Positions 1-11,273 are shown, counted from the first letter of the stretch. The stretch: 64,000 nucleotides of DNA from Chalciporus piperatus (GCA_038093975.1 JBBPTG010000061.1:1-64000); one strand, 5' to 3'. Notes: generated by a model not told the origin, from the letters alone. Numbers and translations: made by a program.

Positions 1-128
1 CTCCGGACGAAGACAGGAGTCAAAGCCGCGGGGGAGGACGAGACCTTCTGAGCGCTAGGAGGATCGGTTCGTGCCGCAGAATCCGAGACAAGGACGAAAC
101 GAAAGAGGGGACGGGCACGAAGAGACCA
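1..128 (-). repeat. partial B repeat of the minus YR element
   Basis: This stretch is the reverse complement of the start of the B repeat found at 10208 and 10885 in the plus copy. It is cut by the window edge. Identity is near-perfect by eye. Confidence 0.85.
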
Positions 129-271
129 TGTTAAGGCGCAGCTTACAACCTAGGGCCCGGCCTACGGCCTGCGACCTAGACACACACCGGAGCTGCGTGA
201 TTACGCCTGGGAAGCTGACAAGAGGGTTATTGTTATTGACGAACTGAACGAAGTGTATGTGGTATGGAATA

Positions 272-1654
272 TTAGTGAATATGACCAAGACCGTGTCGAC
301 GAGTGTACTCAGAGATGATTACATCAATGTCGCGTAAGCGAGCGGTATCGACTGAAGATGAGATGAAGAGAGGAAGGACAGTTTCGATTCGACGCCAGTA
401 ATCTAGGAATGCACGAGACGACCATCTGCCCTGGATTGCGATAATGTCTGGGTTTACACCTTGCAGCAGTAGCTCCGTAGTTCCGCCGATACGGAAAGCA
501 TGGCCTGGCATGTTGGGGAAACCGTGCTGGGACCAGATTTGATTGCAGCGATCCGAGAAAATTGGTTTCGTAAGTGGAAGCCACCCCGAGTCCGTTCTGT
601 AGGAGAATAGAGGGGCATGACCAGGAATGTTGGCGTTGATAACCTCGTGTGTGCGAAGCGCATCGAGGGGGTCGGTGCAGTGAGGACGTGCTGTGACTGA
701 GATGTCGGCGCCCCGTTCTTGGGTGGTTTTTGACCATGGTATGTGAAAGGTGGTGAATTTGGTGGAGTCGGGAAGAGAGTTGATGGTAAGCGGCAGGATG
801 GATCGGGAGACGTGTTTGTCTGGATGAAAATCCGATGAAGAACGTGGAAGGAGTTCCCCTAGTCTGCAACACGACCAGAAGGCGACTCGAGCGACGGCGG
901 AGACTGCTGCGTCAAGAGGATCGGAAGAGTTGAGGAATTCTGTGAGCAGAGTGAGAGCTTCAATGGTGACGGGGGGACGTTTTGCTCGTCGTGAAGAGGG
1001 GGGAACCATCTTAGCGAGACCTCTGCGGACCGAGCGAAGCATGTCCGCGCCGTTCCAGGAGGAGCCGTTGACGAGATGCCAGAAATGAAGGCCGGCGAGC
1101 CAGTTGTTGAGTGTTTTGTCGGAAATAGAACCTGCGTGAGCGGCAGAGAAGGCTGAGATGAGTTCCTGCGAGGCCGGCATTCGTTCCTCTTCTAAGATTT
1201 TGATGTGGTCGCAAAATTGAGTAAAACGGAGGAGACCGGCACCGTAGTTACTGCGCGTGTCTTGGTCTAAAGATCGGACCATGACCTGTGAGATTGTAAG
1301 AAGACAATTTATTTCAGGCTTCGAAAAACAGGGAGTAACCTGAAAGAGTTTGAAGACGACAGAGTCGGGGAATCTCGCTTCAAGATCGTTCTGCCATTCC
1401 TGGCCAGCAGGAGTAGTCCAGAGAAGCAAGCGGTCACTAGCGAGAACCAGTGGTCTGTGCAGAGAAGAGGAGATGTGTGAGGAGTTCCTAGGATTTCTTG
1501 GAATGCGCGGGTGAGAGATTTGTAGCGAAGCGGAGACCGCTGAACGTGTGGCGTCGTGATGTTTGGCTACATTGGCCCAGAAGTCTGCTGCTGCAGCTTG
1601 AACGTCAATGCCCGCCATTAGTTCGTCGTAGGCATTTGAAGGATTGTTTGGCAT
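272..1654 (-). CDS. tyrosine recombinase (integrase) of the minus YR retroelement
   Basis: Exons 1654-1340 and 1285-272 give about 442 residues. It would integrate the circular cDNA by strand exchange, replacing the DDE integrase of LTR elements. Visible YR signatures are an Arg in the CCRLGELL segment, the HxxR box as HAFRIGG, a GRWSS segment and the presumed nucleophilic Tyr in LDYWR. A 54-nt GT-AG intron follows KLFQ. It happens to be open in this copy but contains a stop in the plus copy, which supports splicing. The start codon lies 37 nt inside the RT-RNase H frame, so the two genes overlap as in the plus copy. Confidence 0.85.
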   Translation of the reverse strand: MPNNPSNAYDELMAGIDVQAAAADFWANVAKHHDATRSAVSASLQISHPRIPRNPRNSSHISSSLHRPLVLASDRLLLWTTPAGQEWQNDLEARFPDSVVFKLFQVTPCFSKPEINCLLTISQVMVRSLDQDTRSNYGAGLLRFTQFCDHIKILEEERMPASQELISAFSAAHAGSISDKTLNNWLAGLHFWHLVNGSSWNGADMLRSVRRGLAKMVPPSSRRAKRPPVTIEALTLLTEFLNSSDPLDAAVSAVARVAFWSCCRLGELLPRSSSDFHPDKHVSRSILPLTINSLPDSTKFTTFHIPWSKTTQERGADISVTARPHCTDPLDALRTHEVINANIPGHAPLFSYRTDSGWLPLTKPIFSDRCNQIWSQHGFPNMPGHAFRIGGTTELLLQGVNPDIIAIQGRWSSRAFLDYWRRIETVLPLFISSSVDTARLRDIDVIISEYTRRHGLGHIH

Positions 1655-3545
1655 GGGAGAAACCAGCGATCGATGTCGTCTGGGAGGGAAGGAGGGTTTT
1701 TGAGGCGAAGGGAAAGGTCAGGAAAGATTCCCCGAGAGATCGGATCTGCGCGATTGCTTTCGGACGAGACGTAAATGAGGGTGACTGAGAGGTCGTGTTT
1801 GAAGAGAATCGCCTCGGAGCGTCTGATACATGCGTTGACCATGTGGTTACGGCTACGTCCCTTTTTGAAAGCTTGGATTGCGCCCTCGTTGTCACTCCTG
1901 ATGAGCACATCTGCGTTGTGAATTCCTCTGAGAACAAGGAGGTAGATGGCAAGTTCGATCGCAACGGCTTCGAGCCATCCGATGTCTCGTCCTTCGCCTG
2001 GGGCTCCGCGCCAGTTTTCTTGCGTTCTCCAGGAGAACCATTCGTTATCCCATAATAGCCCGATGCCGTAGCCCGATGACGCATCTACCCAGATATCGTA
2101 GTCTCGGGTAATTGGTTTCGGTTTAAGCGAGCGTGGGGTATGGTCATTTTGAAGGGTGCGAAGCCACCATTTGAGATCCGATATTAGTGATCGAGTCATA
2201 TATCTATGTGAGTGCTCATTGGGGAAGGTGGGGAGCCACACATATATATTGGCTAAGTAGGATTGACCCATGGGGAAAACGAAAGTACAGTGGTTGAGGT
2301 AGCCTGCCACGCTTTCGCCCTCGTTTTTGGGAACTCGTTGATGTTCGAAGGTGGCAAGGAAGGCTGATAGGCGAACGACGTATTTGCGACGCTTGGCGGA
2401 GGTGAGGGTGACTAATCGGTGGGGGATATCCCACGAGAAGCCGAGATATTCGACGATGTCGGCGAAGGGTTGGCCTTTCTCTCGGTGCCAAGGCACGCCA
2501 AGAGGAGAGATGAGTTCTTTGGCTCGTGTGAGGTCGTAGTCATAGCGGTATGTAACGCCTTGCGAGATGCCGAGGAAGTGACCGTCGGGTGAGGGGAAAC
2601 GAAAGGGAGATATGTCATCTACCCATTTTTTGACAGGACTCACACCGAGAGATTTCCAGATGCGTAGAATGGCGTCTGCCACTTCTCCTTGGAGGCCGGC
2701 GGCTGAGGCGATGCCAAAGGGTACGTTATGATCTAGGTAGAAGCGTCCGTTAAAGGAGATGACAGTATATCGCTTGTGATCAGGGGCGCATGGCACTGTG
2801 CGATAGGCCGCTTCGATATCGAGGGAAGCCGCTTGAGCGCCTGGTGGGGCGTAGCGAATCTGAGAGAGATGTAGAGTGAGGAAATGGGGTAATTCGGGAT
2901 GAATATGAGTTCCGCATTGAAACAGGCGTGCCTTCAAGCATGCAAAGAAGGAGAATGTGATTCTCGCTCCAATGACGCGAAGGCATTCGCTTGAGACCGA
3001 TGCGAAATGAATGAAAAATGACATACGATCTCGGCAAATTCATCAGCCGTACCCCATTCTGTGGGATACTCTTTTGCATCGATCTCGTCATTGACAGAGT
3101 AGCCCATAGTTCCTTGATAGGAGAGATGGCGGCAGACACGAAATTTGTCTGGGGCGCCGTCTATCCCTTTTTTGATAGCGACTTGTAAAGGCGAGGAGCG
3201 GAAAGGACCGATTTTGATCTCGAGTTGATTTTTTGAATAAGGTCCTGAGAGACGATTGATATCGAGTTCGCCCTGGATATACTCGGCAATCACTGATTGA
3301 TATTGATAGGCTCCTGGTAAGTTATCTGGAGCATAAGTGCGAAGGAGTGGTTTGAATTTTCCTAACATAAAACCGTGACGAAGTTTGAAAGCCAGCTCGG
3401 GAAACTCGTGCAAAGCATTGGCTGTAAGTAAAAAAGAGTGAAAAGCGTCTGCTGAATATGGGGTAATTATACGAGAATAATCCGTGTCGTGATCGTATGG
3501 AGAAGCGGTGATGGCAAGATTGTCAAAGTACACGTGAGGAGCGAT
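1618..3545 (-). CDS. reverse transcriptase-RNase H of the minus YR retroelement
   Basis: The exons are 3545-3027 (start not settled) and 2859-1618, separated by a 167-nt intron. The RT shows fingers residues around KFRVCRHLSYQG and SVND, motif A as SLDIEAAYR, motif B as PFGIASAAG and a catalytic WVDD box where many RTs have YxDD. The RNase H shows WVDASSGYGIG, an IGWLEAVAIEL glutamate, the SDN box and a C-terminal NRADPISRG. The ATG used by the plus copy (MDYSR) is ACG here, so translation must start another way. Candidates are a Gag-RT splice (3546-3717 removed, phase 0) or a frameshift. Confidence 0.85.
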
Positions 3546-3627
3546 CTGAATTGGAGAAGAAACGGATAGTGACCATAGTGCAAAAGAATACAGTGGTGAA
3601 GCGGTGCGTGAGGGAATGTATGCGTGA

Positions 3628-4982
3628 TCAGAGACAGAGGCGAGAAAGGGCTCCGTGGAGGGAGTCGCCGCAGAAGGAACATGCGTGGTGAGAGTTGGCG
3701 TGACTTTGCTTACAGACTTTGCGAGAGTTGTTGAGATTGAAGGTGATGCAAAGAGGTGAAGAGTTGGAGCGGCGGAGGAGTTGTCCGTCGACAGACTTGG
3801 CAAATGTCGGTTTGCCTTTCGCTGTCGTCTCCTCCTTGCAGTCCGAGAAACGATGTCCGGATCGTTGACAAATGATGCAGGTGGGGTCCGACTTGGACTT
3901 GGAAGAGGCGTGAGAGCCGCCGTTGTCTCGAAAGGACGGCGGGTCCTGAGATTCGCGACGTTTGCCCTGATTCTTACGATCGTAAGGTTCATAGCGGCGA
4001 GAAGTGAGGGAGTTTGAGTGATCGTCGCGAGTGGACATGCGAATGAGATAGTCGTTGGTGACCGTAGTCTTGGCCGCCTATGAGAAATGAAGGAGATGAG
4101 TGAGAGAGGTGACGAATGAAAATGAGGGGGGCGAACCTGCAGTTGCAGTTGCCATGCGAATGCGTCGTGAGCAAAGGGTTGAGCCGCGTAACGAGAGCGG
4201 ATGTTTTGATCGAAAGTGAGGATGGCTTTGAAATTGGTACGAAGAGCTTCGTCTGAGGAGAGTGTGGTGTAGTGCCACAGGAAACGGTCGTGGACGGCTT
4301 CCTCAGCGACGTCTTTGAGCCATTTGAGATAGCGCTTCCAGGCCTCGTGCCAAGTGATAGCGTCGAGAGAATCCTCGGAAGGGAAGGTAGAGAAATCGAG
4401 AAGATAGTAAGTGCTACCGGCGATGGAAGATTTGACTTTCTTGAGAGTGTGACCCTCGCGATGAAGACGTCTGGTGGTCTCGTCTGTGAACAGGATGAGG
4501 GGAAGATATTGACCCGCTCTGACGAGATCGGTGATGGTGGAATGAATGCCCAGCCCGTAGGTGCTGTCGAGCGTGGTAGCCATCTGAACTTCCTTGTCGG
4601 AAGTGAAGAGAATGGTGGAATTGGTATTGGAAGGTGGGGCGGGAGGATTGACCGCATCCAAAGCTCTCATGGCTTGCGCCTTGGAGCCTGGAGACATGAC
4701 GGCGTAAGCGGCGATCCATTGTTGAGCCTGATTAGCAGGGGGATGAGTGATAGGAGCGGAGAGACGAAGAAGCGGAGTCTCGTCAGCTGGAACGTTAGCT
4801 TCACCGGCGTCGCGGCGGGCTTGTAAGATTAAGTTACGCGAGATACGTAAGGCGTTCTCGGCATCGATCTCAGCCTGAGTGAGGATTGGAGCATGAGTAG
4901 TGGAGGGAGCGTTAGTGGCTGATGAAGTGTTTGCGGATGAGGAAGTGTGAGAGATCGAGGGAGGATTAGCGTTTGTTGTCAT
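3628..4982 (-). CDS. Gag-like zinc-knuckle protein of the minus YR retroelement
   Basis: Exon 1 is 4982-4137, intron 4136-4078 (59 nt, GT-AG) and exon 2 4077-3628, about 431 residues. The N-terminal 60 residues are rich in Ser, Thr, Ala and Pro. A helical middle (DLVRAGQYLPLILF, ITWHEAWKRYLKWL) resembles a capsid-like fold. Exon 2 is basic and has a knuckle CIICQRSGHRFSDC, then a second Cys/His cluster (C, H, CSFCG, H, C) at the C-terminus. It probably packages the element RNA. Without the intron, the knuckle lies in a different frame from exon 1. Confidence 0.8.
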
Positions 4983-5112
4983 TCACAATTTCGACGGTTA
5001 CAAATTCGCAGTGACCTTGTCCTAATTGTGGAAACTCGGCTCATTGCAGTGCGCCAATATACTAGTAGCCAAGTCGATCGTGATCGCAACACTTTGGCTG
5101 TCCCTTGGTAAC
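4983..5112. other. unique spacer between the two head-to-head YR elements
   Basis: These 130 bases separate the gag ATG of the minus copy from the A1 repeat of the plus copy. I see no similarity to the A or B repeats and no ORF. It is either the minus copy's own divergent leader or captured flanking DNA. Confidence 0.6.
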
Positions 5113-5368
5113 GTGGCCGATCTATGACAAAGCGAGCTTGCGAGCGACAGTCGCAGATCCAGGCCTTCGTGATAGGCGTGCCTCAAGAGCTCCGCATGGA
5201 TCACCCACGTGATCTCCTCGATCCTTCTTCCAGAGTTCTATGCATGTCCGCCAGCAGGTATATCAAGAGGCCGCTGGTCTTCGTCGTCTCTCGAGCTTTC
5301 TTTCTTCCTTTCCCCCATCACGCGCACTCTCAATCCTCATCCCATTCGCTTTTTCGCTTTTTCGCACC
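5113..5368 (+). repeat. A1 split direct repeat (element leader)
   Basis: This repeat begins GTGGCCGATCTATGAC and ends directly at the gag ATG. It recurs as A2 at 10596-10843, where it is 8 bp shorter because A1 duplicates a CTTTTTCG unit near its end. The first 130 bp also recur in inverted orientation at 11274-11403. Confidence 0.88.
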
Positions 5369-6720
5369 ATGACTTCCGCTAATCCTCCCTCGATCTCCCA
5401 CAATCCCTCATCGGCCAACGCTTCATCAGCCACTAACGCTCCCTCCACTACTCACGCTCCAACTCTCACTCAGATCGAGATCGATGCCGAGAACGCCTTA
5501 CGCAACTCACGCAATTTAATCTTACAATCCCGCCGCGACGCCGGCGAAGCTAACGTCCCTGCTGATGAGACCCTTCTCCCCCGTCTCTCCGCTCCTATCA
5601 CTCATCCCCCTGCTAATCAAGCCCAGCAATGGATCGCCGCCTACGCCGTCATGTCTCCAGGCTCCAAGGCGCAAGCCATGAGAGCTCTTGACGCGATCAA
5701 TCCTCCCGCTCCTTCTTCCACCACCAATCCCACCATTCTCTTCACTTCCGACAAGGAAGTTCAGATGGCCACTACGCTCGACAGCACCTATGGGCTAGGC
5801 ATTCACTCCACCATCACCGACCTCGTCAGAGCCGGTCAATACCTTCCTCTCATTCTCTTCACAGACGAAACCACCAGACGTCTTCATCGCGAAGGTCACA
5901 CTCTCAAGAAAGTTAAATCCTCCATCGCTGGTAGCACTTATTATCTTCTCGATTTCTCCACCTTCCCTTCCGAGGATTCTCTCGACGCTATCACTTGGCA
6001 CGAGGCCTGGAAGCGCTATCTCAAATGGCTCAAAGACGTCGCTGAGGAAGCCGTCCACGACCGTTTCCTGTGGCACTACACCACACTCTCCTCGGACGAA
6101 GCTCTTCGTACCAACTTCAAAGCTATTCTCACTTTCGACCAAAACATCCGCTCTCGCTATGCGGCTCAACCCTTCGCTCATGACGTATTCGCATGGCAAC
6201 TGCAATTGCAGGTTCGCTCCTTTCACTTTCACCTATCATCTCTCTCATTCACATCTCTCACTCCTCACAGGCGGCCAAGACCACGGTCACCAATGACTAT
6301 CTCATTCGCATGTCCACTCGTGACGATCACTCAAACTCTCTCACTTCTCGCCGCTACGAACCTTACGATCGTAAGACCCAAGGCAAACGTCGCGAGTCTC
6401 AGGACCCGCCGTCCTTTCGAGACAACGGCGGCTCTCACACCCCTTCCAAGTCCAAGTCGGACCCTACCTGTATCATCTGTCAACGCTCCGGACATCGTTT
6501 CTCGGATTGCAAGGAGGAGACGACAGCGAAAGGCAAACCGACTTTTGCCAAGTCCGTTGACGGACAGCTCCTCCGTCGCTCCAACTCCTCACCTCTCTGC
6601 ATCACCTTCAACCTCAACAATTCTCGTAAAGTCTGTAAGCAAAGTCACGCCAACTCTCATCACGCATGCTCTTTCTGCGGCGACTCCCTTCACGGAGCTC
6701 TCTCCCGCCTCTGTCTCTAA
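5369..6720 (+). CDS. Gag-like zinc-knuckle protein of the plus YR retroelement
   Basis: The exons are 5369-6211 and 6271-6720, joined across a 59-nt GT-AG intron to give 430 residues. The start is the first ATG after the A1 repeat and begins MTSANPPS like the minus copy. A low-complexity N-terminus precedes a helical capsid-like middle region, a basic segment, a CIICQRSGHRFSDC knuckle and a final Cys/His cluster ending CGDSLHGALSRLCL. The intron is the same length in the minus copy but clearly diverged in sequence, while the flanking exons are nearly identical. The role is presumably binding and packaging of the retroelement RNA. Confidence 0.82.
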
Positions 6721-6862
6721 CCACGCATACATTCCTTCATGCATCGCATCTCCACTGTATTCCTTTGCACCATGGTTCACACCCGTTTCATCTCCAGTTC
6801 AGTCCGTTCCTCACGTGTATTTTGACAATCTTACCATCACCGTCTCTCCATACGATCACGAT

Positions 6863-8718
6863 ATGGATTACTCTCGTATAATTACTCCTTATTCAGCAGA
6901 CGCCTTTCACTCCTTTTTACTTACTGCCAACGCTTTGCACGAGTTTCCCGAGTTGGCCTTTAAACTTCGTCACGGTTTCACGTTAGGAAAATTCAAACCT
7001 CTCTCCCGCACTTATGCTCCGGATAACCTACCAGGAGCTTATCAATATCAATCAGTGATTGCCGAGTATATCCAGGGCGAACTCGATGTCCATCGCTTCT
7101 CAGGGCCTTATTCAAAAGATCAACTCGAAATCAAAATAGGTCCCTTCCGCTCCTCTCCCTTACAAGTCGCTATCAAAAAAGGGATAGACGGCGCTCCAGA
7201 CAAATTCCGCGTCTGCCGCCATCTTTCCTATCAAGGAGCCATGGGTTACTCCGTCAATGACGAGATCGACGCAAAAGAGTATCCCACAGAATGGGGTACG
7301 GCTGATGAATTTGCCGAGATCGTACGTTACTTTCCTTTCATTTCACATCCGTATCAAGCGAATGCCTTCGCGTCATTGGAGCGAGAATCACACTCTCCTC
7401 CCTTGCATGCTTGAAGGCACGCCTGCTTCGATGTGGAACTCATAATTCACCCTGAATCATCCCATGCTCCTCTCAGATTCGCCACGCCCCACCAGGCGCT
7501 CAAGCAGCTTCCCTCGATATCGAAGCGGCCTATCGTACAGTGCCGTGTACCCCTGATCATAAGCGATATACCGTCATCTTTTTCGACGGACGCTTCTATC
7601 TCGATCACAACGTTCCCTTCGGCATCGCCTCAGCCGCCGGCCTCCAAGGAGAAGTTGCAGACGCTATCCTGCGCATCTGGAAATCCCTCGGCGTAAGCCC
7701 AGTCAAAAAATGGGTAGATGACATATCTCCCTTTCGTTTTCCCTCACTCGACGGTCAATTTCTCGGCATCTCGCAAGGCGTAACATACCGCTACAACTAC
7801 GATCTCACACGAGCCAAAGAACTCATTTCTCCTCTCGGCGTGCCTTGGCACCGAGAGAAAGGTCAACCCTTTGCCGACATCGTCGAGTATCTCGGCTTCT
7901 CGTGGGACATCCCCCACCGACTAGTCACCCTCACATCTACCAAGCGTCGCAAATACGTCGTTCGCCTATCGCTCTTCCTTGCTACTTTTGAGCATCAACG
8001 AGTTCCCAAAAACGAGGGTGAAAGCGTCGCAGGTTACCTCAATCACTGCACCTTCGTCTTCCCAATGGGTCAATCTTATCTAGCCAGCATATACACCTGG
8101 CTCTCCACCTTCCCCAATGAGCACTCATATAGATACATGACTCGCTCATTAATTTCGGATCTCAAATGGTGGCTCCGCACGCTCCAAAACGATCACACCC
8201 CGCGCTCGCTTAAACCGAAACCGATTACCCGAGACTATGACATCTGGGTAGATGCGTCATCAGGTTATGGCATTGGGCTATTATGGGACAATGAATGGTT
8301 CTCCTGGAGAACGAAAGAAGATTGGCGCGGAGCCTCAGGGGAAGGACGAGATATCGGATGGCTCGAAGCCGTTGCGATTGAACTCGCCATTTACCTTCTC
8401 GCTCTCAGAGGAATTCACGATGCAGACGTACTCATCAGAAGCGATAATGAAGGCGCAATCCAGGCTTTCAAAAAAGGACGTAGCCGTAATCACATGGTCA
8501 ACGCATGTATCAGACGCTCTGAGGCGACTCTCATCAAACACGACCTCTCGGTCACCCTCATTTACATCTCATCCGAAAGCAACCGCGCAGACCCCATCTC
8601 TCGTGGAATCTTTCCAGACCATTCCCTACGTCTCAAAAACCCTCCTTCTTTCCCGGACGACATCGCTCGCTGGTTCCTCCCATGTCAAACAATCCTTCAA
8701 ACGCCTATGACGAACTAA
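6863..8718 (+). CDS. reverse transcriptase-RNase H of the plus YR retroelement
   Basis: The exons are 6863-7321 and 7477-8718, joined across a 155-nt GT-AG intron in phase 0. The frame is open upstream of 6863 into gag, so the start is uncertain. 6863 is the first ATG after gag, but it is not conserved in the minus copy. Motifs are KKGIDGAPDKFRVCRHLSYQG and SVND (fingers), SLDIEAAYR (motif A), PFGIASAAG (motif B), WVDD (catalytic pair) and RNase H residues in WVDASSGYGIG, GWLEAVAIEL, RSDNEGA and NRADP. It makes cDNA from the element RNA. The 3' end overlaps the recombinase start by 37 nt in another frame. Confidence 0.86.
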
Positions 8719-10062
8719 TGGCGGGCATCGACGTTCATGCCGCAGCAGCAGACTTTTGGGCCAACGTAGCCAAACATCCCGACGCTACTCGTTCAGCTGT
8801 CTCTGCTTCACTACAAATCTCCCATCCGCGCATTCCAAGAAACCCCAGAAATTCTTCACACATCTCCTCCTCTCGTCACAGACCACTCGTTCTCGCTAGC
8901 GATCGCTTACTCCTCTGGACCACTCCTGCTGGTCAGGGATGGCAGAAGGACCTTGAGGCGAGATTCCCTGACTCCGTAGTCTTCAAACTATTCCAGGTCC
9001 TTTCTCTACCATCGAGACCTAGGTAATCATCATCTCACAATCTCACAGGTCATGGTCCGTTCCTTAGACCAAGACACACGTAGCAACTACGGCGCCGGTC
9101 TCCTTCGCTTCACTCAATTCTGCGACCATATTAAAATCTCAGAAGAGGAACGAATGCCAGCCTCACAGGAGCTCATCTCAGCCTTCTCCGCCGCTCATGC
9201 AGGCTCTATTTCTGACAAGACACTCAACAATTGGCCCGCCGGCCTCCATTTCTGGCACCTCGTCAACGGCTCTACCTGGAACGGCGCGGACATGCTTCGC
9301 TCGGTCCGCAGGGGCCTTGCAAAGATGGTTCCCCCGTCTTCACGACGAGCGAAACGCCCTCCCGTCACCATCGAAGCCCTCACCTTACTCACAGAATTCC
9401 TCGACCCTTCCAAACCTCTAGATGCAGCAGTCTCCGCTGTTGCCCGAGTCGCCTTCTGGTCATGCTGCAGACTAGGAGAACTGCTTCCACGCTCCTCATC
9501 GGACTTTCGTCCAGACAAACACGTTTCTCGCTCCATTCTGCCGCTCACCATCAACTCTCTCCCCGACTCCACTGACTTCACTACTTTTCACATACCATGG
9601 TCAAAAACTACCCAAGAACGGGGCGCCGACATTTCAGTCACCGCACGTCCTCACTGCACCGACCCCCTCGATGCGCTTCGCACCCATCAGATCATCAACG
9701 CCAATATTCCCGATCATGCCCCCCTTTTCTCCTACAAAACGGACTCTGGGTGGCTTCCACTCACGAAACCAATCTTCTCTGACCGTTGCAATCAGATATG
9801 GTCTCAACATGGTTTCCCCAACATGCCAGGCCACGCTTTCCGTATTGGCGGAACCACGGAATTACTCTTACAAGGCGTAAACCCAGACATCATCGCAGTC
9901 CAGGGTAGATGGTCATCACGCGCCTTTCTAGACTACTGGCGTCGAGTCGAAACTGTCCTCCCTCTTTTTATCTCATCTTCAGTCGATACCGCTCGTTTAC
10001 GTGACATTGATACAGTCATCTCCGATTATACTCGCCGACACGGTCTTGGTCACACTCACTGA
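8682..10062 (+). CDS. tyrosine recombinase (integrase) of the plus YR retroelement
   Basis: The exons are 8682-8996 and 9049-10062, giving 442 residues. The 52-nt intron (GT-AG) contains a stop, so splicing after KLFQ to VMVRSLDQD is required for a full-length enzyme. An N-terminal core-binding domain (SNYGAGLLRFTQFCDHI and the following helices) precedes a catalytic domain with Arg in CCRLGELL, HAFRIGG, GRWSS and Tyr in FLDYWR. These are the R, H-R and Y residues of the tyrosine recombinase family. It should integrate circular element DNA without target-site duplication. The start codon lies inside the RT-RNase H gene. Confidence 0.88.
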
Positions 10063-10207
10063 TATCCCTTCTCACATACACTTTGCTCAGCTCATTAATA
10101 ATCATAACACTCTTGTCATCTCACCAGGCGTGTTTTTACGCAGCTCCGGTGTGTGTCTAGGTCGCAGGCCGTAGGCCGGGCCCTAGGTTGTAAGCTGCGC
10201 TTTGACA

Positions 10208-10595
10208 TGGTCTCTTCGTGCCCGTCCCCTCTTTCGTTTCGTCCTTGTCTCGGATTCTGCGGCACGAACCGATCCTCCTAGCGCTCAGAAGGTCTCGTCC
10301 TCCCCCGCGGCTTTGACTCCTGTCTTCGTCCGGAGTCTGTCGCTCTCAGGTCACGTGACCGCGCCCTCGCGGGCGAAAGCCCGCCGGACCGACCTTCCCA
10401 CACACCCACAAGATCTAGTATGAAGATCTTCGTGAACTCATAGCATTGCGCCTGAATCTCGCCTTCCATTCTCACGGAAACCTGTATCGTACTTAGTCTC
10501 AACATTCGTTCTCACAGAACCTAGTATTGTAGTGAACTACGCACAATACCATTTCCCTTCTCTTTCTTCCTCTCGTCTGAACGCCACACACGAAG
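10208..10595 (+). repeat. B1 split direct repeat
   Basis: This is a 388-bp copy of B beginning TGGTCTCTTCGTGCCCG and ending CGCCACACACGAAG. It repeats almost exactly at 10885-11273. The interval 10063-10207 between the YR stop and B1 is untranslated and carries a short GC-rich palindromic stretch around 10165-10195. Confidence 0.88.
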
Positions 10596-10843
10596 GTGGC
10601 CGATCTATGACAAAGCGAGCTTGCGAGCGACAGTCGCAGATCCAGGCCTTCGTGATAGGCGTGCCTCAAGAGCTCCGCATGGATCACCCACGTGATCTCC
10701 TCGATCCTTCTTCCAGAGTTCTATGCATGTCCGCCAGCAGGTATATCAAGAGGCCGCTGGTCTTCGTCGTCTCTCGAGCTTTCTTTCTTCCTTTCCCCCA
10801 TCACGCGCACTCTCAATCCTCATCCCATTCGCTTTTTCGCACC
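10596..10843 (+). repeat. A2 split direct repeat
   Basis: This second copy of the A leader is placed between B1 and B2. It ends at CGCTTTTTCGCACC, the sequence that abuts the gag ATG in A1. A 41-bp unique bridge (10844-10884) separates it from B2. Confidence 0.88.
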
Positions 10844-10884
10844 CACCCACCTCCCGAATTATCTTCATCATTCCAGTGCCAGGT

Positions 10885-11273
10885 TGGTCTCTTCGTGCCC
10901 GTCCCCTCTTTCGTTTCGTCCTTGTCTCGGATTCTGCGGCACGAACCGATCCTCCTAGCGCTCAGAAGGTCTCGTCCTCCCCCGCGGCTTTGACTCCTGT
11001 CTTCGTCCGGAGTCTGTCGCTCTCAGGTCACGTGACCGCGCCCTCGCGGGCGAAAGCCCGCCGGACCGACCTTCCCACACACCCACAAGATCTAGTATGA
11101 AGATCTTCGTGAACTCATAGCATTGCGCCTGAATCTCGCCTTCCATTCTCACGGAAACCTGTATCGTACTTAGTCTCAACATTCGTTCTCACAGAACCTA
11201 GTATTGTAGTGAACTACGCACAATACCATTTCCCTTCTCTTTCTTCCTCTCGTCTGAACGCCACACACGAAGG
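10885..11273 (+). repeat. B2 split direct repeat
   Basis: This is the terminal B copy, essentially identical to B1 over its whole length. It ends at CACACGAAGG, where B1 instead runs into A2. Confidence 0.88.

Larger units (their letters stand above)
1..4982 (-). mobile_element. YR retrotransposon (DIRS/Ngaro-like), minus-strand copy, 3' end off window
   Basis: This is a minus-strand copy of the same element family as the plus copy at 5113-11273. It carries gag (4982-3628), RT-RNase H (about 3545-1618) and a tyrosine recombinase (1654-272), with a partial B repeat at 1-128. All main open frames are intact and exon lengths match the plus copy exactly (gag exon 2 450 nt, RT-RH exon 1242 nt, YR exons 315 and 1014 nt), so it may be functional or only recently silenced. 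Its 5' leader differs from the plus copy: similarity stops at the gag ATG and no A repeat precedes it. The remaining 3' repeats lie beyond the left edge. Confidence 0.85.
5113..11273 (+). mobile_element. complete YR retrotransposon (DIRS/Ngaro/PAT-like) with split direct repeats
   Basis: The order is A1 (5113-5368), gag, RT-RNase H, YR, then B1 (10208-10595), A2 (10596-10843), a 41-bp unique bridge and B2 (10885-11273). The A1 ... B1-A2-B2 layout is the split direct repeat pattern known from PAT and Ngaro elements, and the absence of a DDE integrase agrees. No hydrolase or methyltransferase ORF is seen. The A pair and the B pair are nearly identical by eye, which points to recent mobility. 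No target-site duplication is visible, as expected for YR integration. All ORFs are open once 52-155 nt introns are removed. Confidence 0.88.

Noticed and set aside
4983..5112. Spacer considered as a CRISPR-like or attachment site
   Set aside because: There is no repeat structure and the genome is eukaryotic.
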